This document shows, in pieces, positions 37,464-47,778 of a stretch of DNA of 64,000 nucleotides. The notes under the pieces were generated by a model, which did no database searches, had not been told where the DNA came from, and worked only from the letters and a program-made list of their open reading frames with translations. The translations under genes and the position numbers were made by a program. The first letter of the stretch is position 1. Every line of letters starts with the position of its first letter. The stretch covers positions 36,477-100,476 of the forward strand of contig NZ_JABBYC010000012.1 of NCBI RefSeq assembly GCF_016742955.1, given 5' to 3'. Origin of the DNA: Myceligenerans indicum (lineage in GTDB: Bacteria > Actinomycetota > Actinomycetes > Actinomycetales > Cellulomonadaceae).

Positions 37464-38309
37464 GTGTCCCAGCACCGCCCGCACCCGCCGTCGGCGGATC
37501 CCGCTCGCCCGGGTCCCGAGCACGCAGCCCGCGACGCCGAAGCCGCGCCGTTCGCGCCTCCCGCGGCGCAGTCAGGCCCGCCTCCGTACGCACCCGGGCC
37601 CTCGGCCCCCTACGCGGCGGCTCCCTCCCCGTACATGCCGTCACCCCGTCCGCCCACGCCGCGTGGCTATCCCGTCAGGCGTCCCCCGGTGCCCTCGGGG
37701 GTGGCGGCCGGCGCGATCGGCGTCGCGATCGCCTACGCGGTCCTGCGCGTCGTGCTCGCGCTGCTGTCGTTGCCGGCGGCCTCCGTCTGGAGCGATGCGG
37801 CCGAGCAGGGGATCGCGTACGAGGACGTCGAGCTCGTGGCCTACGACTGGGTCGTCGTGCTCCTGGTACCGCTGACGCTCGCCACCTACGTCGTCGGGTG
37901 TCTTTGGCTGTACCAGAGCCGGACGTTCGCCGACGCGGTCAACCCGGCCTACCACCACCGCCTCCGGCCGGTCTGGGCGTGGATCTCGTGGTTCATTCCC
38001 GTGGTCGCGCTGTGGTTCCCGTACCTCGTGGTCGCCGATGTCCGCCGGGCGACGGCTCGCAACCGCCTCATGGCGGGCATGGGCCTCTGGTGGGCCTGCT
38101 GGCTGGTTCCGGGGGTGTGCGACCAGATCACGACCCAGCTCACCGGCGGATGGCTGGGCACCCTGCCGCTGACGCCTGCCGTCGCGGCCTATCCGCTGTT
38201 CGAGTGGCTCGCCGCGCTTCTCGTGTGCGTCGGCTGCTGGCTCTGGGTCGCCATGATCCGCGAACTCACCGCGGCTCAGCGGGAATGGGAGATCACGCCG
38301 GTCGCGTGA
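37464..38309 (+). CDS. DUF4328-type membrane protein
   Basis: The 281-residue protein starts with a Pro/Ala-rich cytoplasmic region (about 1-75) and then has four membrane helices typical of DUF4328. The characteristic block LRPVWAWISWFIPVVALWFPYLVVADVRRA in outline (residues about 170-200) is present, as is PLTLATYVVGCLWLYQSR. The function of this family is unknown; it is common in actinomycetes and sometimes linked to kinases or secretion genes. GTG 37464 is chosen from the AGGAGA ribosome binding site. It converges on the TetR gene. Confidence 0.82.
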   Translation: MSQHRPHPPSADPARPGPEHAARDAEAAPFAPPAAQSGPPPYAPGPSAPYAAAPSPYMPSPRPPTPRGYPVRRPPVPSGVAAGAIGVAIAYAVLRVVLALLSLPAASVWSDAAEQGIAYEDVELVAYDWVVVLLVPLTLATYVVGCLWLYQSRTFADAVNPAYHHRLRPVWAWISWFIPVVALWFPYLVVADVRRATARNRLMAGMGLWWACWLVPGVCDQITTQLTGGWLGTLPLTPAVAAYPLFEWLAALLVCVGCWLWVAMIRELTAAQREWEITPVA

Positions 38310-38355
38310 GCCAAGGCCGGAACGGGGTGTCGGGCGCAGCCCGCTGCTCCGCGGG

Positions 38356-38988
38356 TCAGTCCGCGGCCAGCAGCGGGCCCAGTACTCCCATCGTCTCGGC
38401 GTACCGGCGCGCCCGGGTCTCGGGGTCTCCCTCGAGCCGTCCGGCCAGTTCCAGCGAGACGAGCCCGTGCGCCAGCCCCCACAGGCCGATCGCCACGGCT
38501 TCCACGCGCTCGTAGGCGGCCTCGGGCAAGGCACGCGCGACGGCGTCCCGCAGGACGTCGAAGGTGTTGCGCTCCGTCGAGCTGCCGCCCCCCTCCTCGG
38601 GGCCGGTGCGGCCGGACGGGTGAGGAGCTTCGGCCGTGTCGTGCTCCGGCTCGACGACGCGGTCGAACATGACCCGGTAGAAGTGCGGGTCCGCCAGTGC
38701 CGAGGCGCGGTAGGCCCGCCCGAGGGCGCGCAGGTCCTCCAGCGGGTCCTCGGTGTGCGCGACGGCGGCGAGGTGCTCCCCGAACCGCCGGAAGCCCTCG
38801 ACGGTCACGGCGGTGAGGAGCTTCTCGCGCGACCCGAACAGCGCGTAGACGGCGGACGGGCTCGTGCCCGCCTCGGCGGCGACCGAGCGCACGGTGACCC
38901 CTGCCTCGCCGCGCTCCGAGGTGGTCCGTGAGGCCACCTCGAGCAGGCGGGTGCGGAGAGCGTCGTCGTGAGTTCGGGGGCGAGCCAT
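38356..38988 (-). CDS. TetR family transcriptional regulator (WHG-type C-terminus)
   Basis: The 210-residue protein has the TetR helix-turn-helix (residues about 8-55, GVTVRSVAAEAGTSPSAVYALFGSREKLL in outline) and a C-terminal ligand domain with the WGLAHGLVSLEL segment of the WHG (TetR_C_33) type. ATG 38988 has a TACACT -10 box 6 nt upstream. A 10-bp inverted repeat at 39022-39045 lies over the -35 region, so the gene is probably autoregulated. No obvious target gene lies beside it; the HSP90/TPR pair is upstream on the same strand. Confidence 0.9.
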   Translation of the reverse strand: MARPRTHDDALRTRLLEVASRTTSERGEAGVTVRSVAAEAGTSPSAVYALFGSREKLLTAVTVEGFRRFGEHLAAVAHTEDPLEDLRALGRAYRASALADPHFYRVMFDRVVEPEHDTAEAPHPSGRTGPEEGGGSSTERNTFDVLRDAVARALPEAAYERVEAVAIGLWGLAHGLVSLELAGRLEGDPETRARRYAETMGVLGPLLAAD

Positions 38989-38994
38989 GTCCAG

Positions 38995-39000
38995 AGTGTA
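38995..39000 (-). promoter_or_regulatory. -10 box TACACT of the second tetR
   Basis: On the reverse strand TACACT ends 6 nt before the ATG at 38988, suggesting a leaderless transcript. Confidence 0.5.
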
Positions 39001-39021
39001 GGAGCCCCGGCCGAAGTTTGC

Positions 39022-39045
39022 GAACGCCGTTTTATAACGGTGTTC
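39022..39045. promoter_or_regulatory. Candidate TetR operator with 10-bp arms
   Basis: GAACGCCGTT, four bases TTAT, then AACGGTGTTC: the arms match in 9 of 10 positions. The site is about 22 bp upstream of the tetR -10 box and covers the -35 position, the usual place for autorepression. Confidence 0.7.
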
Positions 39046-39100
39046 CGGAGACCTCGTCGACGCGACGGGCGATCCGGGCGCCGCCCGTCGCGTCGAACGG

Positions 39101-41488
39101 TCACGGGCGGGCCGGACCCTCCCGCCCGGCCTCGGACCGGATCCACCCGCAGTACCCGCGAGGCCAGTCGCCTTCAGGCGTTTCCGGATAGGCTCGCTCG
39201 ACGTCCTGGGCCAGGGAAACGGCTCGGTCCGTGCCACCGGTCACCAGCGCGAGTTCTCCGGCCAGCAGTGCGGTGCGGGCCCACAGGTCGAGCACCGTCG
39301 CAGGTGACGGCTCGGCCCCCTCATGGTGCTCGCCACCGTGCTCGACGCTGCGCCGGCCTTCGGCCTCGCCGTCCCGCATCGCACGGGCGAGAACCTCGGC
39401 CCGATCCGCGCGTGTGACGGCCAGTTCGAGAGCGCCGGGGAAGAGGCCCGTGCTTCTGCCGTCGGCCGTGTCGTCGTGGGTCACGAGACGCGCGTGCTGG
39501 AACAGCGTCTCGGCGAGGACGCCCGTGCCGAGGTCCGCCGTGTGCTCCTCGCAGACGCGCGTGGCGTCGAGCATCAGGTGCGAGGCCTGCTCGATGTCGT
39601 CCGCACGGATCAGCCAGGCATGGGCGCGCAGCGACCGGACGTGCTCGTCGGTCTGTCCCACGGACTCCCAGAGCGTGGTGGCCCTCCGGTAGGCGGCGGC
39701 AGCTTCCGAGAGCCGTCCGGCTCTGCCGAGAGCGTCGGCGGCCTGGCGCGCGAGCTGGGCGTGGCGCTCCTGGTCGTCCCAGGTCTCCGTGAGCTGCGTG
39801 GCGGCGAGGTACTCGCGTGCGGCGTCGGCGTGGGCGCCTCGCTCCGCGTGACAGTCGCCGAGCCATTGATGGGCAGAGGCCACCATCTCCTCACCGTGCC
39901 GTGCGGCGTCGAGATCCGGGATCGCCTGCTCCAGCACCGGCGCGGCCTCGGACGAGCGCTGCTGTTGCAGCAGCAGGGCCGCGAGGCGGCACCGCGCCGC
40001 GGCAGCGAGGGTCGTGTCGTCCAGGTCGGCCAGCGCGACGCTCTCGAACGCGTGATGGGTCGCGGGGGCGAGTTCACCGGACCGGTGCAGGACCGTGCTC
40101 AGGTTCAGGTGCATCGCGGCGCGCCAGCCGACGGACGCGGTGGTCCCGGCGTGATCGAGAGCCTCCGTGAGGGCGGAGCGCATCCCGTTCAGGTCGTCCT
40201 CGGCGACCGCCTTCTCCAGCCGTCCCAGTGCCTGTGACACCTCGCCGGGGATGTCTCCCTTCTCCGTCTCACCCTGTGGGCCTGCGGTGACGTCCGGCTG
40301 CTGCGGCCCGCCGGCCTCCTCGGTCGTGACGCCGCCGGGGGAGGCGCCTTCGGGGGAGACCTCGTCGGGCAGGACGGAGCGAAGGCCCAGCCGGAGCCGG
40401 GCGACGAGCGGGCGCCTCGCCAGGCTCTCGCGCATCCGGTCCCCGACCGCGGACGTCCCGTTCCGCTCGTCGAACAGGGCCGCGAGCCGCGACGCCTCGG
40501 ACCGGGCGTGCTCCGAGAGTTCCTGCGCGGTCCACGAGCGCCCTCGCGGCCCGGGGACGAGCAGATCGCCTCGGCCGAGCGCGATCAGTCGCTCCATCAG
40601 GACGGCGGTGGTGGTGAAGACGTCCATGCGGGTGTCGGCCGTGTCGGCCTCGAAGCGTGCGGGCCGCTCCGCGAGGAGCTCGAGGGCGCGCGCCTCGTTC
40701 CCCGTCAGCGTGCAGAACTCGATGTGCAGCATCGCCGTCGAGACGAGCTTCTCGGAATCGCGGATCATGCCGTAGCCACGCAGGTGGTTGGCGCGGGCTT
40801 CATCGATCCGGCCCTCGCGGACCAAGGGCAGCAGCGACTTGGCGAGAATCCGATGGGGCTCCTCGGCGCAGGTCAGGTCCCCTGCGAGGACCGGCGCCCA
40901 GGCCCGCAGCGCGGCCGCGTCGTCCCCGCAGTCGAGGCGCCAGTCCCCTTCGTCGGAGACCTCGCAGGCCTGACAGTCGGACATCTGGTCGCGCTCGGCC
41001 GCGAGCCACGCGTCGAAGACGCGCTGCGCCCGGTCCTTGTCGCCGATGTGCGACGCCACGGCGAACTCGTATGCCAGCGGTGCCCGTGGGGTGTGGCCGG
41101 CCGCGCGATAGCGTCTGTCCATCTGGGCCAGCCAGTCCTCGATGGCGCGCAGCGGCACCCCAGGGATCTTGAGCATGTCGCTGGTGGCCCATTTGAACGC
41201 CCAGAAGAACGCGTGGGTGTCCCAGTCGTCGAACCAGCCCGGGTTCTCGTCCCAGAGCCGCACCAGGGTGGCGAACGGGACGAGCATCCTTTCCGGCTCG
41301 TCGGTGTTGTAGTGCGACCGGATGAGGTGGACAAGGGCCTCGACGTGCGCCTGCTCACCGATCGCGGCCGCACGTTCGGCGATCTCCTCGGCGGCCACCA
41401 CCTGTGCCGAGCCTCCCGGGCGGTCCTGGTTCTCGTGGATCGCGGCACGCAGCGTAGCGTTGTCCACGATGGCGTCCATGCTGGTCAT
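39101..41488 (-). CDS. TPR-repeat protein translationally coupled to an HSP90-family gene
   Basis: The 795-residue protein is helical throughout. The N-terminal ~330 residues form irregular repeats and contain a Cys cluster, DCQAC with a later DCGDD near residue 175, which could bind a metal. An Arg/Pro/Gly-rich low-complexity linker (about 375-420) follows, and then a regular TPR array (about 425-760) with [35 protein letters not shown] and [17 protein letters not shown]. Its ATG overlaps the TGA of the upstream HSP90-family gene (ATGA), so both are made together. In eukaryotes TPR proteins are HSP90 co-chaperones; a comparable partnership here is inference. Confidence 0.88.
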   Translation of the reverse strand: MTSMDAIVDNATLRAAIHENQDRPGGSAQVVAAEEIAERAAAIGEQAHVEALVHLIRSHYNTDEPERMLVPFATLVRLWDENPGWFDDWDTHAFFWAFKWATSDMLKIPGVPLRAIEDWLAQMDRRYRAAGHTPRAPLAYEFAVASHIGDKDRAQRVFDAWLAAERDQMSDCQACEVSDEGDWRLDCGDDAAALRAWAPVLAGDLTCAEEPHRILAKSLLPLVREGRIDEARANHLRGYGMIRDSEKLVSTAMLHIEFCTLTGNEARALELLAERPARFEADTADTRMDVFTTTAVLMERLIALGRGDLLVPGPRGRSWTAQELSEHARSEASRLAALFDERNGTSAVGDRMRESLARRPLVARLRLGLRSVLPDEVSPEGASPGGVTTEEAGGPQQPDVTAGPQGETEKGDIPGEVSQALGRLEKAVAEDDLNGMRSALTEALDHAGTTASVGWRAAMHLNLSTVLHRSGELAPATHHAFESVALADLDDTTLAAAARCRLAALLLQQQRSSEAAPVLEQAIPDLDAARHGEEMVASAHQWLGDCHAERGAHADAAREYLAATQLTETWDDQERHAQLARQAADALGRAGRLSEAAAAYRRATTLWESVGQTDEHVRSLRAHAWLIRADDIEQASHLMLDATRVCEEHTADLGTGVLAETLFQHARLVTHDDTADGRSTGLFPGALELAVTRADRAEVLARAMRDGEAEGRRSVEHGGEHHEGAEPSPATVLDLWARTALLAGELALVTGGTDRAVSLAQDVERAYPETPEGDWPRGYCGWIRSEAGREGPARP

Positions 41489-43359
41489 CGGTCTCCCTCC
41501 TCGGAGGTAGAGGGCTTGCCCGTCGAGTCCGGCGTGTTCGGCGGCGACCCGGGCGCCGCCCGTTCGAGCAGCCCCGCGAAGGCACGATTGACCAGCGCCT
41601 GGTCGACGGGGCGCAGGGGCCGGCGTGCCTGGAGCAGCGCCTGACCGTACAGGGCCTCGGTCGCGACCCCGGCGAGCTCGGGGTCGGTGAGCTCCATGAC
41701 GCGACGCGCGAGGGGATTGAGGTGGTTCAGGACCAGTTGCGAGCGTGGACGAGTCTCGTGCAGGGAACTCAGGATCCCGGACCAGAGCTCGTCCGCCTGG
41801 ACCTCCGCGTCGGCGCGCCGGCGCTCGTGGCGGGCCGCGCGGTCGTCGAGATGGAGCGCGGGAATCGACGACGGGTGAAACTCCCGGACGGCGACGTCGC
41901 AGTCGAGCGGGTCGAGCTGCCCGCGCGCGACCGAGAGGAACGCGGCCATGGCCAGTTCCTGCGCCGGGTCCACCGTGTCCAGGCGGACGGCGACCGCGTT
42001 CGAGTCGAGCTCGGACACCGTGATGCCGGGCCGGATCTCCGGCAGCCTGGCCACCAGATCGGCGTCGTACGTGTATCCGCCGTTGACCACCGTCATGCCC
42101 TGCGCCGTGGCGACGGCGGAGACCTGTCGGAACTCGTCGACCGTTCTGGTGAAGTGCAGCGTCGACGTGCGCCGGGCCACCTCGTCGAGGGACAGCTCGC
42201 CGTCCGTCGTCTCGAACGGGAGCCAGGGCAACATGGTCCGCAACACCTCCTCGTCGTGCAGGGCCAGGGCCTTGACGCCCAGGTGGTGCACGCCGATGAG
42301 GCGCCGGAGGCGTTCGGGCGAGTCCACGGCGAGCTGGGCGAGCCATTGCCGGATCCGTTCTCCCAGGGCCTCCCTGACCGCCGACAGCGTCTCGTCCTCG
42401 TACAGCGCCTCCCGGCTCGCCGTCGGGCGCAGGCTGTCCGTGTCCAGGACGCAGCGGACGAAGAACGCCCAGTCCGGAAGCAGCCCCTCCGCGGTGTCGG
42501 TGAGGAGCATTCGCTTGAGGTAGACCCTGTGCCCGCCACGCTGGGCCGGGCTCACCTGCCCGGGCACGACATAGGCGACGCCACGGATCCCCACCAGGGG
42601 CAGGTCGAGCTCGACGCAGTCCAGCGGCGTGAAGCCGAGGGCCTCCTGACCGGCCGTGACCAGTGCGCTGCGCCGGGAGACGGGGCCGGAGTGCTCCACC
42701 TCCCACGGCGCCGGCCGGCCGGTGATCGGGTCGCCGTTGACCGCGATGGCGTAGGGGAGCAGGGCGCCGAACTCCGTGGCGAGGCCCGACACGGTGTCCG
42801 GGACGAACCACTGCTCGCAGCCGTGACGGGCATCGAGGCGCACAGTGGTCCCGGGCGCCGGGGTGCCGGTCGCGGACTCGTACTCGGCGGGCGTCAGCTG
42901 CCGGACCGTGTAGGAGCCGTCGGCCCGGGCGACCCACTCGACGGGTTCCGCTCCGGCGCCGGACGCGGACCGGCTCACGACACGGATGGTGTCGGCGACG
43001 ACGAAGCATGCGAGCAGTCCGATGCCGAACTGGCCGAGGAAGTCCCTGCGCGCAGATTCGAGGTCGTTCCGTTTCGAGCTACGGCCGATGGTTGCGAGCA
43101 GGCGGTGCACCTCAGGTTCCGTCAGACCGATGCCGGAGTCCGTCAGGGTGATCGAGGTGCCGTCGGCGGTGATGCCCACCGTGCCGGGACATGTGGGGTC
43201 GGAGGCGCGGCGCGCGGTGATCGCGTCGACGGCGTTCTGGAGGAGTTCGCGGACATAGACGCGCGGGCTCGCATAGAGATGCTGGGACAGCAGGTCGACG
43301 AGCCCGTGCAGGTCGACCTGGAAAGCATGCGACGTGGTGGGGGTCTTCTCGGATGTCAT
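41485..43359 (-). CDS. HSP90-family (HtpG-like) ATPase
   Basis: The 624-residue protein is an HSP90-type chaperone with a Bergerat (GHKL) ATP-binding fold. The N-box Glu38 and Asn42 lie in [11 protein letters not shown], the G1 box is DSGIGL (residues 74-79), and the lid/G2 region is [12 protein letters not shown] (from residue 109). The middle-domain block [24 protein letters not shown], with the catalytic-Arg-type SLRPTASRE, is also visible. It is divergent from typical HtpG and ends in TSEEGDR, without the eukaryotic MEEVD TPR-docking motif. ATG 43359 has a TACCAT box 9 nt upstream. It is divergent from ftsK and overlaps the downstream TPR gene by four bases. Confidence 0.92.
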   Translation of the reverse strand: MTSEKTPTTSHAFQVDLHGLVDLLSQHLYASPRVYVRELLQNAVDAITARRASDPTCPGTVGITADGTSITLTDSGIGLTEPEVHRLLATIGRSSKRNDLESARRDFLGQFGIGLLACFVVADTIRVVSRSASGAGAEPVEWVARADGSYTVRQLTPAEYESATGTPAPGTTVRLDARHGCEQWFVPDTVSGLATEFGALLPYAIAVNGDPITGRPAPWEVEHSGPVSRRSALVTAGQEALGFTPLDCVELDLPLVGIRGVAYVVPGQVSPAQRGGHRVYLKRMLLTDTAEGLLPDWAFFVRCVLDTDSLRPTASREALYEDETLSAVREALGERIRQWLAQLAVDSPERLRRLIGVHHLGVKALALHDEEVLRTMLPWLPFETTDGELSLDEVARRTSTLHFTRTVDEFRQVSAVATAQGMTVVNGGYTYDADLVARLPEIRPGITVSELDSNAVAVRLDTVDPAQELAMAAFLSVARGQLDPLDCDVAVREFHPSSIPALHLDDRAARHERRRADAEVQADELWSGILSSLHETRPRSQLVLNHLNPLARRVMELTDPELAGVATEALYGQALLQARRPLRPVDQALVNRAFAGLLERAAPGSPPNTPDSTGKPSTSEEGDR

Positions 43360-43515
43360 GGTGGCGCGATGGTAGCGAGAGGTACCGACACGGTCGGACC
43401 GCGTGGCCGGTCCGGCCGTGCCCGGCGTTGCGGTGGGGCCCGGCGCGGCAGGAACCGGACACACCGGGTCGGGTCCGCGGGAGTGTCGGCCGGCCTCGCT
43501 ACCGTGGGCAGCATC
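43360..43515. other. Divergent promoter region between HSP90-family gene and ftsK
   Basis: The 156-bp spacer carries TACCAT on the reverse strand (43369-43374) for the HSP90-family gene and TACCGT (43500-43505) for ftsK, each 9-10 nt before the start codon. Neither start has a clear Shine-Dalgarno sequence. Confidence 0.45.
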
Positions 43516-46353
43516 ATGGCGACCCGAACCACCGCGGGCGGCGGCCGGGGCGGCAAGTCCCGGAAGCCCGCCCCACGCAAGCACGCGAACCGGACTCGCA
43601 ACAGCAAGGGCGCGAGTTCGGCGCGGCGCAAGCCGGCCTCGGGTGCGGCGCCGGCCGGTGCCGCGGGGGCGGGCGTCGCGCAGTCCTGGCCCGTCCGCGC
43701 GGCACGCGGCACCTGGATGGGCATGGCGCACGCCGTCGGTGGTGCGGCGCGCGCGGTCGGGCCGCGAGACCAGGACCCGGAACACGGTGACGGGGAGGAA
43801 GACGTGGGCAAGGCGAGCGGGACCAGGACGGCGAAGGGGACGGTGCCCCAGGGCGACGCGGCTCCGCAGGCGGATCACCGGGCCGACGGCGTCGGCTTCT
43901 TCCTGCTCGCGCTCGCCGTCGTGGTCGCCGCCCGGGAGTGGTGGGGAATCGATGGGGTGTTCGGCGACGGCGTTCATGCGGTCGTCGCCGGCACCTTCGG
44001 CGTCGCAGGCGTCGCCCTGCCGGTTCTCCTGCTCTGGATCGCGCTGCGGGTCATGCGGCATCCCGAGCGCGCCCGGGCGAACGGCCGGGTGACGATCGGG
44101 CTGAGTTTCGTCGTCGTGTCGGTGTGCGCCCTCGTGCACATCAGCGAGGGCGTCCCGTCGCCGATCGACGGCTTCGGTCCCGTGCAGGACGCAGGCGGTG
44201 TGATCGGCTACCTCTTCGCCGCTCCGGTCGTGACGGGCCTGACCCAGTGGTTCGCCGTGCCGCTGTACGTACTCGCCACGTTCTTCGGCCTGCTGATCGT
44301 CACGGCCACCCCGGTGCACCGCATCCCGGCCCGGCTGCTCGGGGTCTACGACCGACTCACGGGCAACCAGCGGATCGAGGACACGGACGGCCCCGGCCCG
44401 GACGGCGACACGCCGCCGGGCGGCGGATCGCGACCCGGCAGGCGGCGCAAGCGCAAGGGCGCGGGCGGATACGTGGGCGACGAGGCCTTCGAGAAGGCGG
44501 CCTACCTCGAGTCGGCCGGCAAGGCGGCGTCGGACGGGAGGCCGGCCCGTTCCGACAAGCTCACCACGCAGCGGATCCCGACCAGCGAGAGCAAGGGCGC
44601 CAAGGGTGCCCCGGCGATCGGTCCAGGGCTGCTCGACGGCGAGAACGGGGCCGCGGCCTCGCCGTCGCCGGGCAGGAAGAAGTCCACGCCGAAACCCCCG
44701 GTGGCCCCGGAGCCGATGCCGCGCGGCGAGCAGCCGATGTTCGACGGCGACACCGTCTACCTCCTGCCCGAGGAGTCCCTGCTCGTGGAGGGGCCCCCGC
44801 ACAAGACCAGATCGGCCGCGAACGACCGGGTGGTCGAGTCCCTCACCGGCGTCTTCGAGCAGTTCGGCGTGGACGCGCAGGTCACCGGTTTCACCCGGGG
44901 GCCGACCGTGACGCGGTACGAGGTCGAGGTGGGGCCGAAGACGAAGGTCGAGCGGATCACGTCCCTCGCCAACAACATCGCCTACGCGGTGGCCAGCGCC
45001 GACGTGCGGATTCTTTCCCCGATCCCCGGCAAGTCCGCGATCGGGATCGAGATCCCCAACGCGGACCGTGAGACGGTCGTGCTGGGCGACGTGCTGCGGT
45101 CCTCAGCCGCGCGCCGCACGGAGCATGCCATGGTGATGGGCGTCGGCAAGGACGTCGAGGGCGGCTACGTCGTGGCGAATCTCGCCAAGATGCCGCACAT
45201 CCTCGTCGCCGGTGCCACGGGCGCCGGCAAGTCGAGCTTCATCAACTCGATGATCACCTCCGTGCTCATGCGTGCCACGCCGGAGCAGGTGCGTCTCGTC
45301 CTCGTGGACCCCAAGCGGGTCGAGCTGACGATCTACGAGGGCATCCCGCACCTCATCACCCCCATCATCACCTCCCCGAAGAAGGCTGCGGAGGCGCTGG
45401 AGTGGGTGGTCCGGGAGATGGACTCCCGCTACGACGACCTGGCCGAGTTCGGCTTCAAGCACGTCGACGACTTCAACGCCGCCGTGCGGGCCGGGAAGGT
45501 CAAGCCGCTGCCCGGCTCGGAGCGCAAGATCGCGCCGTACCCCTACCTGCTGGTGGTGGTCGACGAGCTGGCGGACCTCATGATGGTGGCGCCGCGGGAC
45601 GTGGAGGCGTCGATCCAGCGAATCACGCAGCTCGCCCGTGCGGCCGGGATCCACCTCGTGCTCGCCACCCAGCGTCCCTCGGTCGACGTCGTCACCGGTC
45701 TGATCAAGGCGAACGTGCCCTCCCGGCTGGCCTTCGCGACGTCGTCCCTCGCGGACTCCCGGGTGGTGCTCGACCAGCCGGGTGCCGAGAAGCTCATCGG
45801 TCAGGGCGACGCGCTGTTCCTGCCGATGGGTGCCGCCAAGCCGATGCGCGTGCAGGGCGCCTGGGTCACGGAGTCCGAGGTGGAGGCGGTCACCGAGCAC
45901 GTCAAGGCGCAGCTCAAGCCGGTGTACCGGCCCGACGTGACGGCCCCGGCCGCCGCGAAGAAGCAGATCGACGAGGATATCGGCGACGACCTGGACCTGC
46001 TGTTGCAGGCGGCCGAACTCGTGGTGACCACCCAGTTCGGTTCGACCTCCATGCTGCAGCGCAAGCTGCGCGTCGGGTTCGCCAAGGCCGGCCGCCTCAT
46101 GGACCTCCTGGAGTCGCGGGAGATCGTCGGCCCGTCGGAAGGTTCCAAGGCGCGTGATGTGCTGGTCGCGGCGGACGATCTGCCCGCCGCGCTCGCCCTC
46201 ATCCGCGGTGAGTCCACGGGCCTCTACGACCAGGACGCCGACGCCGGGGACGGCTCTGCGGCCTCGGAGGGTGTGGCCCCCGATGACGACGGTCCGGCAT
46301 CCGGAGAGGTGCAGGTCGCCGGCGCCATGATGGTCGAGGGCGAGGCTCGCTGA
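43516..46353 (+). CDS. ftsK: DNA translocase FtsK/SpoIIIE
   Basis: FtsK pumps chromosomal DNA through the closing septum. The 945-residue protein has a basic N-terminus, four to five membrane helices (about 115-280), a disordered linker with Gly/Lys/Pro-rich segments (about 290-420), an alpha/beta domain, and the RecA-like motor with Walker [11 protein letters not shown] (near residue 570), VDPKRVEL, and [11 protein letters not shown] as Walker B. The C-terminal gamma domain (about 830-895, [24 protein letters not shown] in outline) recognises polar DNA motifs. ATG 43516 gives a normal N-terminus; the frame stays open far upstream only because it runs antisense to the HSP90-family gene. Confidence 0.97.
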   Translation: MATRTTAGGGRGGKSRKPAPRKHANRTRNSKGASSARRKPASGAAPAGAAGAGVAQSWPVRAARGTWMGMAHAVGGAARAVGPRDQDPEHGDGEEDVGKASGTRTAKGTVPQGDAAPQADHRADGVGFFLLALAVVVAAREWWGIDGVFGDGVHAVVAGTFGVAGVALPVLLLWIALRVMRHPERARANGRVTIGLSFVVVSVCALVHISEGVPSPIDGFGPVQDAGGVIGYLFAAPVVTGLTQWFAVPLYVLATFFGLLIVTATPVHRIPARLLGVYDRLTGNQRIEDTDGPGPDGDTPPGGGSRPGRRRKRKGAGGYVGDEAFEKAAYLESAGKAASDGRPARSDKLTTQRIPTSESKGAKGAPAIGPGLLDGENGAAASPSPGRKKSTPKPPVAPEPMPRGEQPMFDGDTVYLLPEESLLVEGPPHKTRSAANDRVVESLTGVFEQFGVDAQVTGFTRGPTVTRYEVEVGPKTKVERITSLANNIAYAVASADVRILSPIPGKSAIGIEIPNADRETVVLGDVLRSSAARRTEHAMVMGVGKDVEGGYVVANLAKMPHILVAGATGAGKSSFINSMITSVLMRATPEQVRLVLVDPKRVELTIYEGIPHLITPIITSPKKAAEALEWVVREMDSRYDDLAEFGFKHVDDFNAAVRAGKVKPLPGSERKIAPYPYLLVVVDELADLMMVAPRDVEASIQRITQLARAAGIHLVLATQRPSVDVVTGLIKANVPSRLAFATSSLADSRVVLDQPGAEKLIGQGDALFLPMGAAKPMRVQGAWVTESEVEAVTEHVKAQLKPVYRPDVTAPAAAKKQIDEDIGDDLDLLLQAAELVVTTQFGSTSMLQRKLRVGFAKAGRLMDLLESREIVGPSEGSKARDVLVAADDLPAALALIRGESTGLYDQDADAGDGSAASEGVAPDDDGPASGEVQVAGAMMVEGEAR

Positions 46354-46379
46354 CCGGCGAGGTCGCCGTGACGGGCGCC

Positions 46380-46411
46380 GCAGCGCCGGGACCGTGCAGC
46401 GCCGGGACCGG
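46380..46411 (+). repeat. Tandem pair of GCAGCGCCGGGACCG
   Basis: Two adjacent copies of a 16-bp unit differing at the last base (…ACCGT and …ACCGG) lie in the ftsK-pgsA spacer. No function is evident. Confidence 0.6.
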
Positions 46412-46467
46412 GTCGCACCCTGCGGCGTCCGGATCGTGGCGATTCGGGCCGCGCCGTGCCTGACCGT

Positions 46468-46473
46468 TAGGGT
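46468..46473 (+). promoter_or_regulatory. -10 box TAGGGT of pgsA
   Basis: TAGGGT ends 6 nt before ATG 46480. The six bases between are GGAGCA, too close to act as a normal ribosome binding site, so the mRNA is probably leaderless. Confidence 0.5.
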
Positions 46474-46479
46474 GGAGCA

Positions 46480-47073
46480 ATGGTCAATGACGCGCCGTCG
46501 CCCTGGAACGTGGCGAACTACGTCACGATGGTCCGCATCGCGATGGTCCCCTTCTTCGCGTGGGCACTGCTGGCCGACGGCGGAGAGTCCACCACCTGGC
46601 GCCTCGTGGCCACGCTCATCTTCGTCGTCGCCGCGCTCTCGGACAAGATCGACGGGTATCTGGCCAGGTCTCGCGGCCTGGTGACCGACCTGGGCAAGAT
46701 CCTCGACCCGATCGCCGACAAGCTGCTGGTCGGGACCGCCCTGGTGCTGCTGTGGATCCCGCTGGGCGAGCTGCCCTGGTGGGTGCCCGTCGTGATCCTG
46801 GCGCGTGAGCTCGGGATCACGCTGATGCGCATGGCGGTCCTGAAGTACGCCGTGATGCCCGCCTCCCGTGGTGGGAAGCTCAAGACCGTGCTCCAGGTGG
46901 TGGCGATCACCGCATTCCTCCTCCCGCGAGCCGACCTGCCATGGCTGACCGTGGTCGCCTGGATCGTCATGGGTGCCGCGGTGCTGGTCACCGTGGTGAC
47001 CGGGCTCGACTACGCCTACCAGGGGTGGAAGATCCGGCGCTCGGCACGCTCGGCGTCCACGGCCGGGTCGTGA
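46480..47073 (+). CDS. pgsA: CDP-diacylglycerol-glycerol-3-phosphate 3-phosphatidyltransferase
   Basis: PgsA makes phosphatidylglycerol phosphate, the precursor of phosphatidylglycerol and cardiolipin. The 197-residue integral membrane protein carries the CDP-alcohol phosphotransferase motif D-x2-DG-x2-AR-x8-G-x3-D-x3-D beginning at Asp55 (SDKIDGYLAR then GKILDPIADK), followed by four to five membrane helices. Its TGA overlaps the GTG of cinA by four bases. The ftsK-pgsA-cinA-clgR order is standard in actinomycetes. Confidence 0.97.
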   Translation: MVNDAPSPWNVANYVTMVRIAMVPFFAWALLADGGESTTWRLVATLIFVVAALSDKIDGYLARSRGLVTDLGKILDPIADKLLVGTALVLLWIPLGELPWWVPVVILARELGITLMRMAVLKYAVMPASRGGKLKTVLQVVAITAFLLPRADLPWLTVVAWIVMGAAVLVTVVTGLDYAYQGWKIRRSARSASTAGS

Positions 47074-47588
47074 ACCGCCGGGTGGACGGAGCCGGCGTCG
47101 GCGACCGCGACCTGCCGGACGTGGCGCGCGACCTGCTCGGGAGCCTCGGCGCGCGCGGCTGGACCCTCGGGGTCGCCGAGTCGCTCACCGGCGGTGGAGT
47201 CACGGCCGCGCTCGTGTCGGTGCCGGGTGCGTCCACCGTGTTGCGCGCCGGGATCGTGGCCTACGCGACGGACCTCAAGGCGCGGCTGCTCGGGGTCGAC
47301 GACGGACTGCTGGCTGCACGCGGCGCGGTTGACCCGGACGTGGCGTCGCAGATGGCGGCGGGAGTACGAGACGTCACCGGGTCGGATGTCGGGCTTGCCA
47401 CGACCGGGGTGGCGGGCCCGGACCCGCAGGACGGACACGCTCCCGGTCTGGTCTTCGTCGCGGTGTGCGCACCGGGTGTTGACCAGGTGCGACGGATCGA
47501 TCTTCCCGGGCCCCGGCCCGACGTGATCGCCGGAGCGGCCTCAGGTGTGCTGAAACTGGCGGTCCAGGCCATCTCCGAATTGTCGTGA
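47070..47588 (+). CDS. cinA: CinA C-terminal-type nicotinamide-nucleotide amidohydrolase
   Basis: The 172-residue protein is the stand-alone CinA C-terminal domain (PncC type), which deamidates NMN to nicotinic acid mononucleotide. The conserved blocks are [23 protein letters not shown] in outline (residues about 33-55) and the [16 protein letters not shown] and [15 protein letters not shown] segments. GTG 47070 overlaps the pgsA stop codon (GTGA); a GTG at 47082 is an alternative. The full-length CinA N-terminal domain is absent, as is usual in this phylum. Confidence 0.93.
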   Translation: MNRRVDGAGVGDRDLPDVARDLLGSLGARGWTLGVAESLTGGGVTAALVSVPGASTVLRAGIVAYATDLKARLLGVDDGLLAARGAVDPDVASQMAAGVRDVTGSDVGLATTGVAGPDPQDGHAPGLVFVAVCAPGVDQVRRIDLPGPRPDVIAGAASGVLKLAVQAISELS

Positions 47589-47745
47589 CCGCTTGCCCAA
47601 GGGTGAATGTTCTTGGTCAATTCTTGCAAAACACTTGACGAGAGTGGCCTTCGGGAACAAGAGTCGGACCAGTGGCGTTGGATCGGGCGTGATCGCGAAC
47701 AAGCCGACGGGTCGGACCCGACGCCATGGCTCACCGACGACGGGG

Positions 47746-47751
47746 TACCGT
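47746..47751 (+). promoter_or_regulatory. -10 box TACCGT of clgR
   Basis: TACCGT predicts a start site near 47758, giving a ~20-nt leader that contains GGAGGAG 8 nt before ATG 47779. The region 47589-47700 upstream is unusually AT-rich for this window and has three TTG-containing words (TCTTGG, TCTTGC, ACTTGA) about 12 bp apart. Confidence 0.5.
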
Positions 47752-47778
47752 AGGACGAACCCCGGAGGAGGCGAGCAC

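Noticed and set aside
41722..43515. Very long plus-strand open frame upstream of ftsK in the ftsK frame
   Set aside because: It runs antisense to the HSP90-family gene, whose GHKL motifs are unmistakable. It has no family features, and ftsK has its own start and -10 box at 43500-43516. GC-rich codons remove stops from the opposite strand.
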